Counted from the first letter of the stretch, positions 1-8,699 are shown. The stretch: 64,000 nt of DNA from Cognataquiflexum nitidum (GCF_022538055.1 NZ_JAKZAM010000002.1:124001-188000); one strand, 5' to 3'. The notes: generated from the sequence alone by a model not told the origin. Program-made: numbers and translations.

Positions 1-45
1 TTGTCGGAGTTTCTGATCGGTTGGTTGTTTAATTATAAATATTTC

Positions 46-58
46 ATCCCTTTGGGAT
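46..58. repeat. Short palindrome ATCCC-TTT-GGGAT (unit 1)
   Basis: Perfect 5-bp stem with a TTT loop. It recurs in units 2 and 3; unit 4 has one changed base (ATTCC) that still allows a G-T pair. Confidence 0.7.
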
Positions 59-111
59 GGGAGAGATGTTTGCTTATACCATTGAGGCATTTTTTTATAG
101 ACTCCTATTCC

Positions 112-126
112 GACCCGGAACGGGTC
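112..126. repeat. Palindrome GACCCG-GAA-CGGGTC (unit 1)
   Basis: Perfect 6-bp stem with a GAA loop, repeated once per unit. In unit 4 the right arm is CAGGTC, one mismatch. Confidence 0.75.
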
Positions 127-162
127 ACATATTTATAGAAAATCATTGAATCAAATGTCGCC

Positions 163-179
163 CGACCGGGAACCGGTCG
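163..179. repeat. Palindrome CGACCGG-GAA-CCGGTCG (unit 1)
   Basis: Perfect 7-bp stem with the same GAA loop as the previous palindrome. Present in all four units; unit 2 carries one mismatch (CCTGTCG). Confidence 0.75.
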
Positions 180-427
180 AATGGTATTCGCTACGAATAT
201 TTTTTAATTCGACCCCTTCATTGTCGGAGTTTCTGATCGGTTGGTTGTTTAATTATAAATATTTCATCCCTTTGGGATGGGAGAGATGTTTGCTTATACC
301 ATTGAGGCATTTTTTTATAGACTCCTATTCCGACCCGGAACGGGTCACATATTTATAGAAAATCATTGAATCAAATGTCGCCCGACCGGGAACCTGTCGA
401 ATGATTTTCGATACGAATATTTTTATT

Positions 428-444
428 CGACCCCTTCAGGGTCG
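428..444. repeat. Junction palindrome CGACCC-CTTCA-GGGTCG (units 2/3)
   Basis: Perfect 6-bp stem across the boundary of units 2 and 3. At the other boundaries the right arm is degraded to TTGTCGG, so this junction may keep the ancestral form. Confidence 0.65.
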
Positions 445-981
445 GTGGGTCTGATCGGTTGGTTGTTCAATTATAAATATCTCATCCCTTTGGGATGGAA
501 GAGACGTTTGTTTATAGCGTTTAGTTTTTTTCTTGTTGGATCCTATTTCGACCCGGAACGGGTCACATATTTATAGAAAATCATTGAATCAAATGTCGCC
601 CGACCGGGAACCGGTCGAATGGTATTCGCTACGAATATTTTTTAATTCGACCCCTTCATTGTCGGAGTTTCTGATCGGTTGGTTGTTTAATTATAAATAT
701 TTCATTCCTTTGGGATGGGAGAGATGTTTGCTTATACCATTGAGGCATTTTTTTATGGGCTCCAATTACGACCCGGAACAGGTCACATATTTATAGAAAC
801 GATTAAACCGAACGTTGCCCGACCGGGAACCGGTCGAATGATTTTGGTACGAATTATTTCTCCATCCCTTTTGGAGAGGAGTTTCAATTATTTAAACGTT
901 TAATATCGACTTAAAATTTTGAATTCATTTCCCTTTTAGAGAACTTATTCCTTCTGATTATTTTACTTAAAAACCTTCGCC

Positions 982-1443
982 ATGCCGGGTACCTTTTCGC
1001 AATTATATATCCATGTTGTCTTTGCTGTTAGAGGGAGAAAAAGTCTGATTCTTTCAAACTGGGAGGATGAGTTATACAAATACATCTCAGGTATTATCCA
1101 GAACAAAGATCAAAAACTGTTGGCAATCAACGGAATGCCTGACCATATTCATATTTTGATTGGAATGAAGCCTAATTGTTGTCTTTCAGATTTAGTGAGA
1201 GAAGTAAAAAAATCCTCTAATAATTTCATTAAAGAAAGAAAATTTACGAGGCAGAAGTTTGAATGGCAAGATGGATATGGTGCATTTTCACACGGTCAAC
1301 GGTCTTTGGATACCGTTATCCATTACATTATGAATCAAAAAGAGCATCACAAAACGCAGACGTTTCGGGATGAATATATTGCTTTTCTTAAAAAATTTCA
1401 AATTGAATATAAGGATGAATATCTCTTTGAATGGATTGTTTGA
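982..1443 (+). CDS. IS200/IS605-type Y1 (RAYT-like) transposase
   Basis: A single-strand DNA transposase of 153 aa, the usual length for Y1 HUH enzymes. The HUH motif is D-H-I-H at residues 54-57, and the likely catalytic tyrosine is Y115 in the stretch IHYIMNQKEHH. The C-terminal tail rich in aromatic and acidic residues (EYLFEW) is typical of the Bacteroidota branch. No TnpB partner is nearby. It lies about 100 bp downstream of the 220-bp palindrome array, which suggests a REP-associated transposase acting on these palindromes rather than a free IS element. The ATG at 982 fits the conserved N-terminal beta strand (HVVFAVRGR). The frame is intact. Confidence 0.85.
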   Translation: MPGTFSQLYIHVVFAVRGRKSLILSNWEDELYKYISGIIQNKDQKLLAINGMPDHIHILIGMKPNCCLSDLVREVKKSSNNFIKERKFTRQKFEWQDGYGAFSHGQRSLDTVIHYIMNQKEHHKTQTFRDEYIAFLKKFQIEYKDEYLFEWIV

Positions 1444-1555
1444 TCATCTGTAGTATCATAGATTTTTCAATTTATCTACTTATTAATCGATATTATATTT
1501 TATCTACTTATAAGATGATATTTTGATTTATCGATTATTTAATAGATATTTGTTT
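1443..1555. promoter_or_regulatory. 28-bp direct repeats upstream of satD
   Basis: Three copies start at exactly 28-nt spacing (1471, 1499, 1527) and end at the satD ATG; a weaker fourth starts at 1443. Each copy begins TTTATC and contains a TATC-N12-GATA dyad: TATC at 1473, 1501 and 1529, GATA at 1489, 1517 and 1545. The phased dyads look like operator sites for a DNA-binding protein, possibly SatD itself through its C-terminal HTH. The role is inference; the periodicity is read directly. Confidence 0.7.
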
Positions 1556-2200
1556 ATGCTTGCCGTCATCACAGGGGATATCATCGATTCAAGGAAGTTG
1601 GCGAACCAACAGGATTGGTTGATGCCGTTAGAAACTTTGTTTAATGGTTGGGGTTCCAAAAATGACACTTGGGAGATTTTCCGTGGTGATAGTTTTCAAT
1701 TGGAAATGAACAATCCCTTGATTGCTTTATACAAAGCCATGCTGATCAAGGCCACCTTGAAATCTATCAAATCTTCAGAAAACCAGAAAAGGTATGCGCA
1801 TATTGATGTACGAATGTCTATCGGTATCGGTGAAAGGGAACAGGATTCGGGCAGCATCGGTACAAGAACAGGTTCTGCGTATATCAACTCAGGGGAGGCA
1901 TTTGAGCAATTGAAGGCGAAAGGCCAGAACCTTATGGTAAAAACCCCATGGATGGATTTTGACAAAGACATGAACCTGATGCTCAAACTGGCCCTGATCG
2001 TCATGGACAACTGGTCGGGCAATTCAGCTGAAATCATGAAAATTGCATTGGAAAAGCCCGGGTTAAAACAAGCCGAAATCGGAGAAATCCTTGGGATCGA
2101 ACAAAACTCTGTCAGTGCAAGAATTGGAAGGGCATATCACAGTGAAATGATCGAACTTCATCTTCTATTTAAGGAAAAGTTAACTCAACTGTTGCCATGA
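1556..2200 (+). CDS. SatD family protein (cyclase-like domain plus HTH)
   Basis: 214 aa from the ATG at 1556, chosen over an upstream TTG at 1523 because the family begins at the xLAVITGDIIxSR strand and the upstream codons lie in the repeat array. The N-terminal part (1-125) shows VITGDIIDS (D8, D11), RGDSF (43-47), RMSIGIGE (86-93) and GSAYINSGEAFEQL (106-119), in the order seen in class III nucleotide-cyclase folds. The arginine expected in the last motif is missing, so activity is doubtful. Residues 169-193 look like a helix-turn-helix. The stop overlaps the DUF3307 start by 4 bp, so the two are translationally coupled. SatD was named from a streptococcal acid-tolerance locus; its biochemical role is unknown to me. 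The cyclase-fold reading is inference. Confidence 0.75.
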   Translation: MLAVITGDIIDSRKLANQQDWLMPLETLFNGWGSKNDTWEIFRGDSFQLEMNNPLIALYKAMLIKATLKSIKSSENQKRYAHIDVRMSIGIGEREQDSGSIGTRTGSAYINSGEAFEQLKAKGQNLMVKTPWMDFDKDMNLMLKLALIVMDNWSGNSAEIMKIALEKPGLKQAEIGEILGIEQNSVSARIGRAYHSEMIELHLLFKEKLTQLLP

Positions 2201-2913
2201 TCATATTCATAAAAATACTGCTTGCCCATCTCTTGGGGGATTTTTTGCTCCAACCCAAATCCTGGGTGATGGAAAAGGAAGCTAAAAAAGCACTTTCTCC
2301 AAAACTATACATTCACGTATTGATTCATGGCGCACTCATTCTATTACTTCTTTGGGATTTTCAATATTGGGCTTTGGCACTTATAGTGGCCTTTTCCCAT
2401 TTTTTGATTGACTTGGCCAAACTTTTATTCCAAAATAAAAGCACCAAGACAGCTTGGTTTATCGCCGACCAATTGCTCCATATTCTGGTTTTGGTTGGCG
2501 TATCCTTGTTTTGGTTTAATCCTGACACATCATGGTTTTGGATTTTGGAATCCCTCGATTTTTGGGCTATAGTCACGGCAGCATGTTTTCTGAGTTTTGG
2601 AGTGGCAATAATTATGAACGTCTTGCTCGAACCATGGTCAGAAAAAGTCTTTGATAAAGCGAATGACTCGCTTCCAAATGCCGGGAAATACATCGGAATT
2701 TTGGAAAGACTTTTCGTATTTGTATTCATCCTGACAGACCATTGGGAGGGAGTCGGATTTTTGATCACCGCCAAATCCGTCTTCAGGTTTGGTGATCTCA
2801 AGGAATCCAAAGACCGAAAGCTGACTGAATATATCCTTATAGGAACATTGATGAGCTTTGGTATGGCAATTTTGACAGCCTTGGCTATCTTGTACCTGAT
2901 AAAAACCTTTTGA
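2197..2913 (+). CDS. DUF3307 integral membrane protein
   Basis: A 238-aa protein with about six hydrophobic segments and no recognisable enzymatic motif. The family signature is at the N-terminus: HLLGDFLLQPKSW (about residues 12-24), followed by a loop ending in a histidine-rich helix (FSHFLIDLAK). DUF3307 proteins commonly sit beside SatD, and here the ATG overlaps the satD stop by 4 bp. A membrane partner for the cytoplasmic SatD protein is plausible; no transport substrate can be read from the sequence. The metallophosphoesterase gene follows directly. Confidence 0.85.
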   Translation: MIIFIKILLAHLLGDFLLQPKSWVMEKEAKKALSPKLYIHVLIHGALILLLLWDFQYWALALIVAFSHFLIDLAKLLFQNKSTKTAWFIADQLLHILVLVGVSLFWFNPDTSWFWILESLDFWAIVTAACFLSFGVAIIMNVLLEPWSEKVFDKANDSLPNAGKYIGILERLFVFVFILTDHWEGVGFLITAKSVFRFGDLKESKDRKLTEYILIGTLMSFGMAILTALAILYLIKTF

Positions 2914-2915
2914 CT

Positions 2916-3722
2916 ATGAACCGACGGCCTTTTCTTATAAAATTAACTTTGGTTACTTCAGGGGTAACGGCCATGCCGTTTATGACCTTTGGAAAAATGC
3001 ATTTTCCTACAAGTAACAAGCTCAAATTTATAGTAGCCTCCGACGGACATTATGGGCAGCCCCAAACAGATTTTGAAGGATTCCACAAGCAATTGATCGA
3101 TGCGGTCAACAGTGAGAAAGAGGTGGATTTCGTGGTTTTCAATGGAGATTTGATACACGATGAACCTGCTTTGATGCCCAAAGTAAAGGCAGTATATGAC
3201 AAATTGAACGTTCCTTATTTCCCGGTAAAAGGAAATCATGATCGGATTTCAGAGAAAGACTGGGAAGCGATTTGGGGAATTCCCGCTGATTTTGCATTTA
3301 TAACCAAAGAGAATTTCGGGATTATTTTGGCTAATAGTTCCAATCAGGCAGGGGAATACCTTTGTGTGGATACAGAATTTTTGAAATCAAAACTAGAGGA
3401 ATTCAAATCTCTTTCCCACGTATTTATCTTTATCCATATTTCCCAAAATGATTGGACTAGGCATGGTGTTTCCTGCGGGGAGGTTTTGGAACTGATAGGA
3501 GCTTATCCCAATGTCAAAGCCATCTTCCATGGCCATGACCACGACGTGGACGGTATCATGCTGAATAGAAAGAAACCTTATCTTTGGTCGGGACATTTTG
3601 GGGGAAGTTGGGGTTCACCATTTCCGGGTTATAGGGTATGTGAGGTCGGGGCAGACGGAAAAGTGGCCACTTATCTCAAAGCGATAGCAGACGGGATGAT
3701 TCTGAGCCGACATACACTTTAA
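2916..3722 (+). CDS. Calcineurin-like metallophosphoesterase with export signal
   Basis: 268 aa from the ATG at 2916; a TTG at 2910 is less likely. The N-terminus has an RR pair followed by a hydrophobic stretch (MNRRPFLIKLTLVTSG), which resembles a Tat signal. The dimetal site motifs are present: D43-x-H45, GD at 77-78, GNHD at 106-109, an IHIS strand near 165 and GHDHD near 205. These support a phosphohydrolase acting outside the cytoplasm; the substrate (phosphodiester, phosphoprotein or nucleotide) cannot be told. It starts 2 bp after the DUF3307 stop, so it belongs to the satD operon. Confidence 0.85.
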   Translation: MNRRPFLIKLTLVTSGVTAMPFMTFGKMHFPTSNKLKFIVASDGHYGQPQTDFEGFHKQLIDAVNSEKEVDFVVFNGDLIHDEPALMPKVKAVYDKLNVPYFPVKGNHDRISEKDWEAIWGIPADFAFITKENFGIILANSSNQAGEYLCVDTEFLKSKLEEFKSLSHVFIFIHISQNDWTRHGVSCGEVLELIGAYPNVKAIFHGHDHDVDGIMLNRKKPYLWSGHFGGSWGSPFPGYRVCEVGADGKVATYLKAIADGMILSRHTL

Positions 3723-3947
3723 TTTATTTCCCAAAAATCCAAAATAGAGAACCTTTGACTGTCCTCATTTCAATATTTTATTGACTTGTTTCAATTATTA
3801 CCAAAATCTAAGGTGTATTTTTTCATTTTTCAAACCAATAATTTCCCTCCCTTAACAGTTACACCGACATTGGAAAAAGAAATGTTTAACTTCCATGGGT
3901 GTTGGGATACTTTTGTGTCAATTCGCTTTTATTCCCCTCAAAATTCC
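3723..3947. promoter_or_regulatory. Upstream region of DUF5916 gene with -7 box
   Basis: A perfect Bacteroidota -7 box TACTTTTG lies at 3908-3915, 32 bp before the ATG at 3948. The matching -33 TTTG is weak (TTTA around 3885). No other gene is seen in this 225-bp gap. Confidence 0.45.
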
Positions 3948-6125
3948 ATGAAGAAAGCCATCCTGATGGTCTTTATTTGCTTCGGTGTTGTATCTGTTTC
4001 TTTTTCCCAAAAAATCAATGATGCATATCGATTGAATATCCGCAAAACTGTTGATCCTATAGTGATTGATGGGAAATTGGATGAACAATCATGGACAGAT
4101 GCGGAAGTGGCAACGGATTTTTTTATGATTACACCTATGGACACAAGCTTTGCTGAAGTCCGGACGGATGTCAGGATGGCCTATGACGACAAGCATCTCT
4201 ACTTGATTGTGGTGAATTACCATGCGCTCGAGGGCCCCTACATGGTAGAATCTCTCAGACGGGATTTCAGCTTTGGTAAAAATGACAACTTTCTTCTTTT
4301 CATGGATCCTTTTGATGATCAGATCAACGGGTTTTCATTCGGTGCCAATGCCGCCGGGGCACAATGGGACGGCATCATGTACGATGGCGGTAAGGTTGAC
4401 CTGAGTTGGGACAATAAGTGGGAGTCAAAAGTTACAAATTATGATGACAGATGGGTTTTTGAAGCTTCTATTCCTTTCAAATCCATCCGTTATAAATCAG
4501 GAATCAAGGAATGGGGTATCAATTTCAGCCGTCTTGATCTCAAGACCACCGAAAAATCAGGTTGGGCCCCCGTGCCCCGTCAGTTTCCTTCAGCTTCCTT
4601 GGCCTACACGGGCATCCTTGTTTGGGACAATCCACCGCCTGCAGCCGGCCCAAATATTTCTGTGATTCCCTATGGGTTGGGAGGTCATTCTCAAAACAGA
4701 AAGGAAGGGGAGGAGCCAATATTTAGAAACTCCTTTGGAATGGATGCCAAGATCGGACTTGGTTCGGCACTCAACCTCGATTTGACTGTCAATCCTGATT
4801 TTTCCCAAGTGGAGGTGGATAAGCAAGTGACCAATCTGGATAGATTTGAACTCTTTTTCCCGGAAAGGAGGCAGTTTTTTCTTGAAAATGGAGACCTTTT
4901 TGCCAACTTTGGGTATGAGACTATACGACCATTTTTTTCCAGGAGAATAGGCCTGAAAGCTCCTATTCAAGCAGGCGCAAGACTCAGTGGTAAATTAAAC
5001 AAGGATTGGAGGATCGGGGCAATGACCATGCAGACAGGGCAGGTGGAAGAGGAAAACCTTGATGCTCAGAATTTTTCCGTCCTTACTTTACAAAGAAGAG
5101 TGCTTGCACGGTCCAACCTGAGCGCCATCGCTGTCACTAGGCAGGCGGGCATGTTTACCCCTCCATTATCCGAGGATTCGGTTTCCGCTGCCCAATTTGA
5201 CAGGAATGTCGGACTAGAATTCAATTATGCCTCTTCCAACAACCTTTGGACAGGAAAAGCCTTTGTTTTGAAATCATTCAATCCTTTAAAACCGGGGCAA
5301 GGTTTGGTTTATGCCGCTAACTTGCGCTATACCAGCGGGAACCTTTATTGGAATGTGCAACATGAATATGTTTCAGAAAATTATACCGCTGAGGTGGGTT
5401 ACGTTCCAAGAACAGGCTTCTACAAAATAAATCCATTGGTCGGATACCTGTTTTTTCCGGAAAGTAAAAAAATCCTCAGCCATGGTCCTGAATTCAGTAC
5501 CAAATCATTTTTTGACACCAAAATGAACCAAACCGACAATGAAACCTATGTTTCATATAAAGTGAGATTCAGGACACAAAGCGTCTTTACCACATGGGTT
5601 GCGCATGATTATATCAAGCTTCTGAATCCTTTCGATCCTACCAATTTCTCGGGAGATACCTTGGCTGCGGGATCGGAGCACCGATGGTTTGCTTGGGGAA
5701 CGGAATTTACTTCCAAGCCCCAAAGTATATTTACCTATGCCTTAGCCACAAGGGTAGGAGGGTACTATGCTGAGGGCAACAGGTACAATATCAGTGGAGA
5801 ATTGGGATACAGGTTTCAGCCTTATTTCAGCATGACCATGAATGCCAATTACAACGAAATCCATCTCACAGAACCATGGGGAATCACTTCTTTTTGGCTC
5901 GTGGGTCCGAGATTTGACTTGACACTCACCAACAAGTTTTTCATAACTGCATTTGTCCAGTATAATGAACAAGTTGATAACATTAACCTAAACACGCGCA
6001 TTCAGTGGAGATTTAAACCCGCTTCGGATATTTTTCTAGTGTTCACAGACAATTATCTTCCTGCTCCTTTTTTTGCAAAAAACAGGTCTGTGGCTCTTAA
6101 ATTCACTTATTGGTGGAATATTTAA
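3948..6125 (+). CDS. DUF5916 / CBM9-like domain outer-membrane protein
   Basis: 725 aa from the ATG at 3948; this start gives a clean signal peptide (MKKAILMVFICFGVVSVSFSQ), whereas the open frame upstream does not. Residues ~35-230 form a family-9 carbohydrate-binding-like domain (IDGKLDEQSWTDAE, then the VRMAYDDKHLYL strand). The remaining part is DUF5916, rich in aromatic beta strands (FFLENGDLF, FFSRRIG, then alternating strands to the end WW-N-I) consistent with a beta-barrel in the outer membrane. The family is frequent in Bacteroidota and often annotated as carbohydrate-binding family 9; the ligand is unknown. It is a single-gene unit with its own promoter box. Confidence 0.85.
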   Translation: MKKAILMVFICFGVVSVSFSQKINDAYRLNIRKTVDPIVIDGKLDEQSWTDAEVATDFFMITPMDTSFAEVRTDVRMAYDDKHLYLIVVNYHALEGPYMVESLRRDFSFGKNDNFLLFMDPFDDQINGFSFGANAAGAQWDGIMYDGGKVDLSWDNKWESKVTNYDDRWVFEASIPFKSIRYKSGIKEWGINFSRLDLKTTEKSGWAPVPRQFPSASLAYTGILVWDNPPPAAGPNISVIPYGLGGHSQNRKEGEEPIFRNSFGMDAKIGLGSALNLDLTVNPDFSQVEVDKQVTNLDRFELFFPERRQFFLENGDLFANFGYETIRPFFSRRIGLKAPIQAGARLSGKLNKDWRIGAMTMQTGQVEEENLDAQNFSVLTLQRRVLARSNLSAIAVTRQAGMFTPPLSEDSVSAAQFDRNVGLEFNYASSNNLWTGKAFVLKSFNPLKPGQGLVYAANLRYTSGNLYWNVQHEYVSENYTAEVGYVPRTGFYKINPLVGYLFFPESKKILSHGPEFSTKSFFDTKMNQTDNETYVSYKVRFRTQSVFTTWVAHDYIKLLNPFDPTNFSGDTLAAGSEHRWFAWGTEFTSKPQSIFTYALATRVGGYYAEGNRYNISGELGYRFQPYFSMTMNANYNEIHLTEPWGITSFWLVGPRFDLTLTNKFFITAFVQYNEQVDNINLNTRIQWRFKPASDIFLVFTDNYLPAPFFAKNRSVALKFTYWWNI

Positions 6126-6322
6126 CCCAGAGTTTTCCCGATATGGCATTGTGTGCTGCAGAAGATTTTATCGGATAGGGATATTTTTCCAATGTGTTCA
6201 GTTCTTTGTGCGAGGAATCTCCAATCGTTTTCTCCCGATTAATTATTTGGGTATGGGCAATAAAGGGGAAACGCAAATATTTAATTATGTTTGTACTGCC
6301 CAACTATCAAAGTACTATTCTC

Positions 6323-6604
6323 ATGTTACAAAAGGTCTTTAAATCGGTAATTCTTTCCTGGCTTTTTTTGTTGGTTTATTTTCTTTTTGGAAGTGTATCA
6401 GACTATGAAAATGATTACCAGATTATCCTTCCAATAATTATGGTTCCCCTCGCAGGTGGGCTTTCGGGTTTTGTTTCTCACCTTATTGACCGATCTCAAT
6501 CCAATAGCAACGCCAATCCTTATTTTTTGAATGCAATCAAAATAACCGTTTTTGTGGTTTTGGTAGGAATTGCTTTTGTGTTAGGATTGAATGGTCACCA
6601 TTGA
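6323..6604 (+). CDS. Small membrane protein, KefB-like in name only
   Basis: 93 aa from the ATG at 6323, which begins a hydrophobic segment (VILSWLFLLVYFLFG). An upstream in-frame ATG at 6194 would add a poorly hydrophobic, unconserved extension. There are three membrane segments, with VPLAGGLSGF in the second and an ending LGLNGHH. This matches a family of ~100-aa Bacteroidota proteins often labelled potassium transporter KefB, although they lack the KefB exchanger and TrkA-N domains. The gene precedes an RCK-type channel gene by about 130 bp; whether the two work together is unknown. Confidence 0.55.
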   Translation: MLQKVFKSVILSWLFLLVYFLFGSVSDYENDYQIILPIIMVPLAGGLSGFVSHLIDRSQSNSNANPYFLNAIKITVFVVLVGIAFVLGLNGHH

Positions 6605-6730
6605 AACCGAACATATCGTAGAATAGGACCTTTGATTGAATTTTCTACATGTTCTCCATTTTCCCTTTGTAAAAAGGAGCTTTATTTTCAAAAACAGGTT
6701 TAGAGATTATTGAGGTAAAGTGACATACGC

Positions 6731-8617
6731 TTGTTATATTTAAATGCAAAACCTGACTTCACTTTGGCAAAATTCGAAAGATTTAAACTTTTTCTTAGAA
6801 ACACCCGCAGAATATTAACTCCAGAGCGCTTCGCCTTGGCCTCAGTCTGGGTGCAGTTGATTGCTATTTTCCTTACAAGTGCGGCGATCATCATTGCCTT
6901 TTCTCCATTTGTTGGAGATTTGCCGTTGACATACAAGATTTTTGCTGATCCTTCTTATTACGCTGATGCAAAAGGGACAGTGCCTATCGTAGCAGGACTT
7001 TTCCTTGTTTTATTGGGCTTGGTCTTGTTTTCTTTTATCATTTCGGTATTGTCAGCTGCCTTGATCAAATTAATTGATAATATCAAAAGCGGATCCTTGC
7101 CATACAAGGGCTCAGGACATACTGTATTCATAAATTACAACATCAAATTACCTTTGATCCTTGACCAATTTAACCTCAGGGCCAAGGATAAGGGAATTAT
7201 TGAAAATGTGGTTCTTCTTTTTTCTGATAATCATATTGTCTCTGCATTTAGGATTCAACTCGATAGGGAGCGATGGGGGAATTTGGATATTTTTATAAGA
7301 CAGGGAAATCCATTGGCATTCCAGACTTATGAAAGGCTTTCGATTTCAAATGCTCTTGGAATAGTAATTTTAATGCCTGATAAAGGAGAAGATGATTTTT
7401 CAGCTGATAATTTTAATCTCAAAATCCTTACAACCCTTACCAACAATCCTTCATTTTTCAAACACTTGTCTGACAGGCATGGCTCCAAGCATCCTGTAAA
7501 ATGTTCTATTGAACTGTCAAACAATCAAGATAGCAGAAACATTGCACTGGAACTGACTTCACATGGAGCAGGATCTCTTTTTGCCGTCATCACTCCGGGA
7601 GATGTAATCGGTAGTATCCTGGCAAGGGCCAAAGTGGATGTTGTCTATTATAAAGCATTCTTTGAAATTCTTTCATTTGATGGATCAACAATACATTTTA
7701 TTGATCCAAAGAGGTTTTTGGATAAGGGTGATTTAGGAGGGTTGTTGTTTGAACAGTTGTTATTCAGTTTCGAGGGAGGAACTTTGCTAGGTTATTCTGG
7801 AGTCAACAATGAAGGAGGTTTTGAAATGAGTCTCTGCCCCTTTGGGAAATCCGCCAAATCTACGGATTGGCTTCTTTTTCTCACCAAAAACATCAAAGAA
7901 TTGAATTACAGGCCGATTAACTATACCCCGGTTTTGGTAAAAAACGATGCAATTATTCCCCCCAAAGAAGCCGCAAGTAAAAAGATATGTGTGATTGGCA
8001 ATGCCTGGCCATTGGGAAATATTGATGATTTTATGGATGTATCAAGTTTGGCCTCCCTGGATGAGTCTCATTTTGTTTTCGAGGAGCCTTCAGAATATTT
8101 CATGCCCGCATTTCTGCAAGGTCTCCACGAAGTCGATTATGACAATATTATCATCAATCTTGACGATGAGCAAGGTTTTAGATTGACAATGCTTTTGGTT
8201 TCCAAAAATCGAAATAACAAAAACTTTATGACTAAAATTGTCACCATCCTCGGAGATCCTGTAACCGAACAGCTCCTAAATACCAATGTACTCAAAAGCA
8301 ATACAGTACTCTCCCATAAACTTTCAGCAAGATATATTGCCCAAATATCCTTTCAAAAAAACCTGGACAGGCTGTTTACAGAACTTGCCTTTGCAGAAGG
8401 TGCTGAATTCAACCTTTTGGAAGTCGGTAAACACATACCTGAGTATTTATTGGGTGATTTGAATGAATTGAAAACACTGTTGGCAGCCCACAAAATGATC
8501 TATGTCGGTACTGTCGATAAAGAGAAAAACGTTTATTTAGAAGCTACAACTTTTTTAGGCACCCAACAGATTTTAGTCTTGAGTTTTGGAGAAATTATTT
8601 GTAAAAATCCTCTTTAA
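6731..8617 (+). CDS. CASTOR/POLLUX-like ion channel protein with RCK domains
   Basis: About 628 aa. Two N-terminal membrane helices (about 45-65 and 85-120) flank a pore-like stretch FADPSYYADAKGTVP that lines up with the filter region of plant CASTOR/POLLUX. A GHTVFINYN strand then opens the first RCK-like Rossmann domain, with a DRERWGNLDIFIRQGNPL motif and NALGIVILMPD. A second nucleotide-fold domain begins near 410 (KKICVIGNAWPLG). Such proteins form ligand-gated cation channels with cytosolic RCK rings; ion selectivity cannot be read here and the classic TVGYG filter is absent. The start is uncertain: the annotated TTG at 6731 is the first usable codon in frame; no ATG near it fits. Confidence 0.7.
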   Translation: MLYLNAKPDFTLAKFERFKLFLRNTRRILTPERFALASVWVQLIAIFLTSAAIIIAFSPFVGDLPLTYKIFADPSYYADAKGTVPIVAGLFLVLLGLVLFSFIISVLSAALIKLIDNIKSGSLPYKGSGHTVFINYNIKLPLILDQFNLRAKDKGIIENVVLLFSDNHIVSAFRIQLDRERWGNLDIFIRQGNPLAFQTYERLSISNALGIVILMPDKGEDDFSADNFNLKILTTLTNNPSFFKHLSDRHGSKHPVKCSIELSNNQDSRNIALELTSHGAGSLFAVITPGDVIGSILARAKVDVVYYKAFFEILSFDGSTIHFIDPKRFLDKGDLGGLLFEQLLFSFEGGTLLGYSGVNNEGGFEMSLCPFGKSAKSTDWLLFLTKNIKELNYRPINYTPVLVKNDAIIPPKEAASKKICVIGNAWPLGNIDDFMDVSSLASLDESHFVFEEPSEYFMPAFLQGLHEVDYDNIIINLDDEQGFRLTMLLVSKNRNNKNFMTKIVTILGDPVTEQLLNTNVLKSNTVLSHKLSARYIAQISFQKNLDRLFTELAFAEGAEFNLLEVGKHIPEYLLGDLNELKTLLAAHKMIYVGTVDKEKNVYLEATTFLGTQQILVLSFGEIICKNPL

Positions 8618-8699
8618 AAACCTTAGCCAAAAATTTATAAAACCCGCCTGGAGCTTTGATGGTTTGTATGAGATTTTCATTATCTATAAATTTGCGTTT

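Larger units (their letters stand above)
1..880. repeat. Four tandem copies of a 220-bp palindrome-rich unit
   Basis: Units begin at 1, 221, 439 and 659; lengths are about 220, 218, 220 and a partial last unit that decays near 870-880. The first ~150 bp of units 1 and 2 are identical, so the duplication is recent. Each unit carries small hairpins: a stem ATCCC/GGGAT, a stem GACCCG/CGGGTC and a stem CGACCGG/CCGGTCG, each with a 3-nt loop. The last two share a CGACC...GGTCG core. The array starts at base 1 of the window, so it probably continues to the left. Open frames inside it repeat with the unit and look spurious. The layout resembles REP/BIME clusters beside REP-associated tyrosine transposases; that link is inference. 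Confidence 0.9.

Noticed and set aside
146..358. Open frame of 70 aa inside the 220-bp repeat, with a near-copy at 533-796
   Set aside because: Both copies follow the tandem repeat unit exactly; the frame is a product of the repeat and shows no start context or family.
1..880. CRISPR array
   Set aside because: Units are 220 bp and nearly identical throughout; there are no short repeats with unique spacers and no cas genes.
3786..3947. N-terminal extension of the DUF5916 protein
   Set aside because: The signal peptide starts at the ATG at 3948 and a promoter box sits inside the extension.
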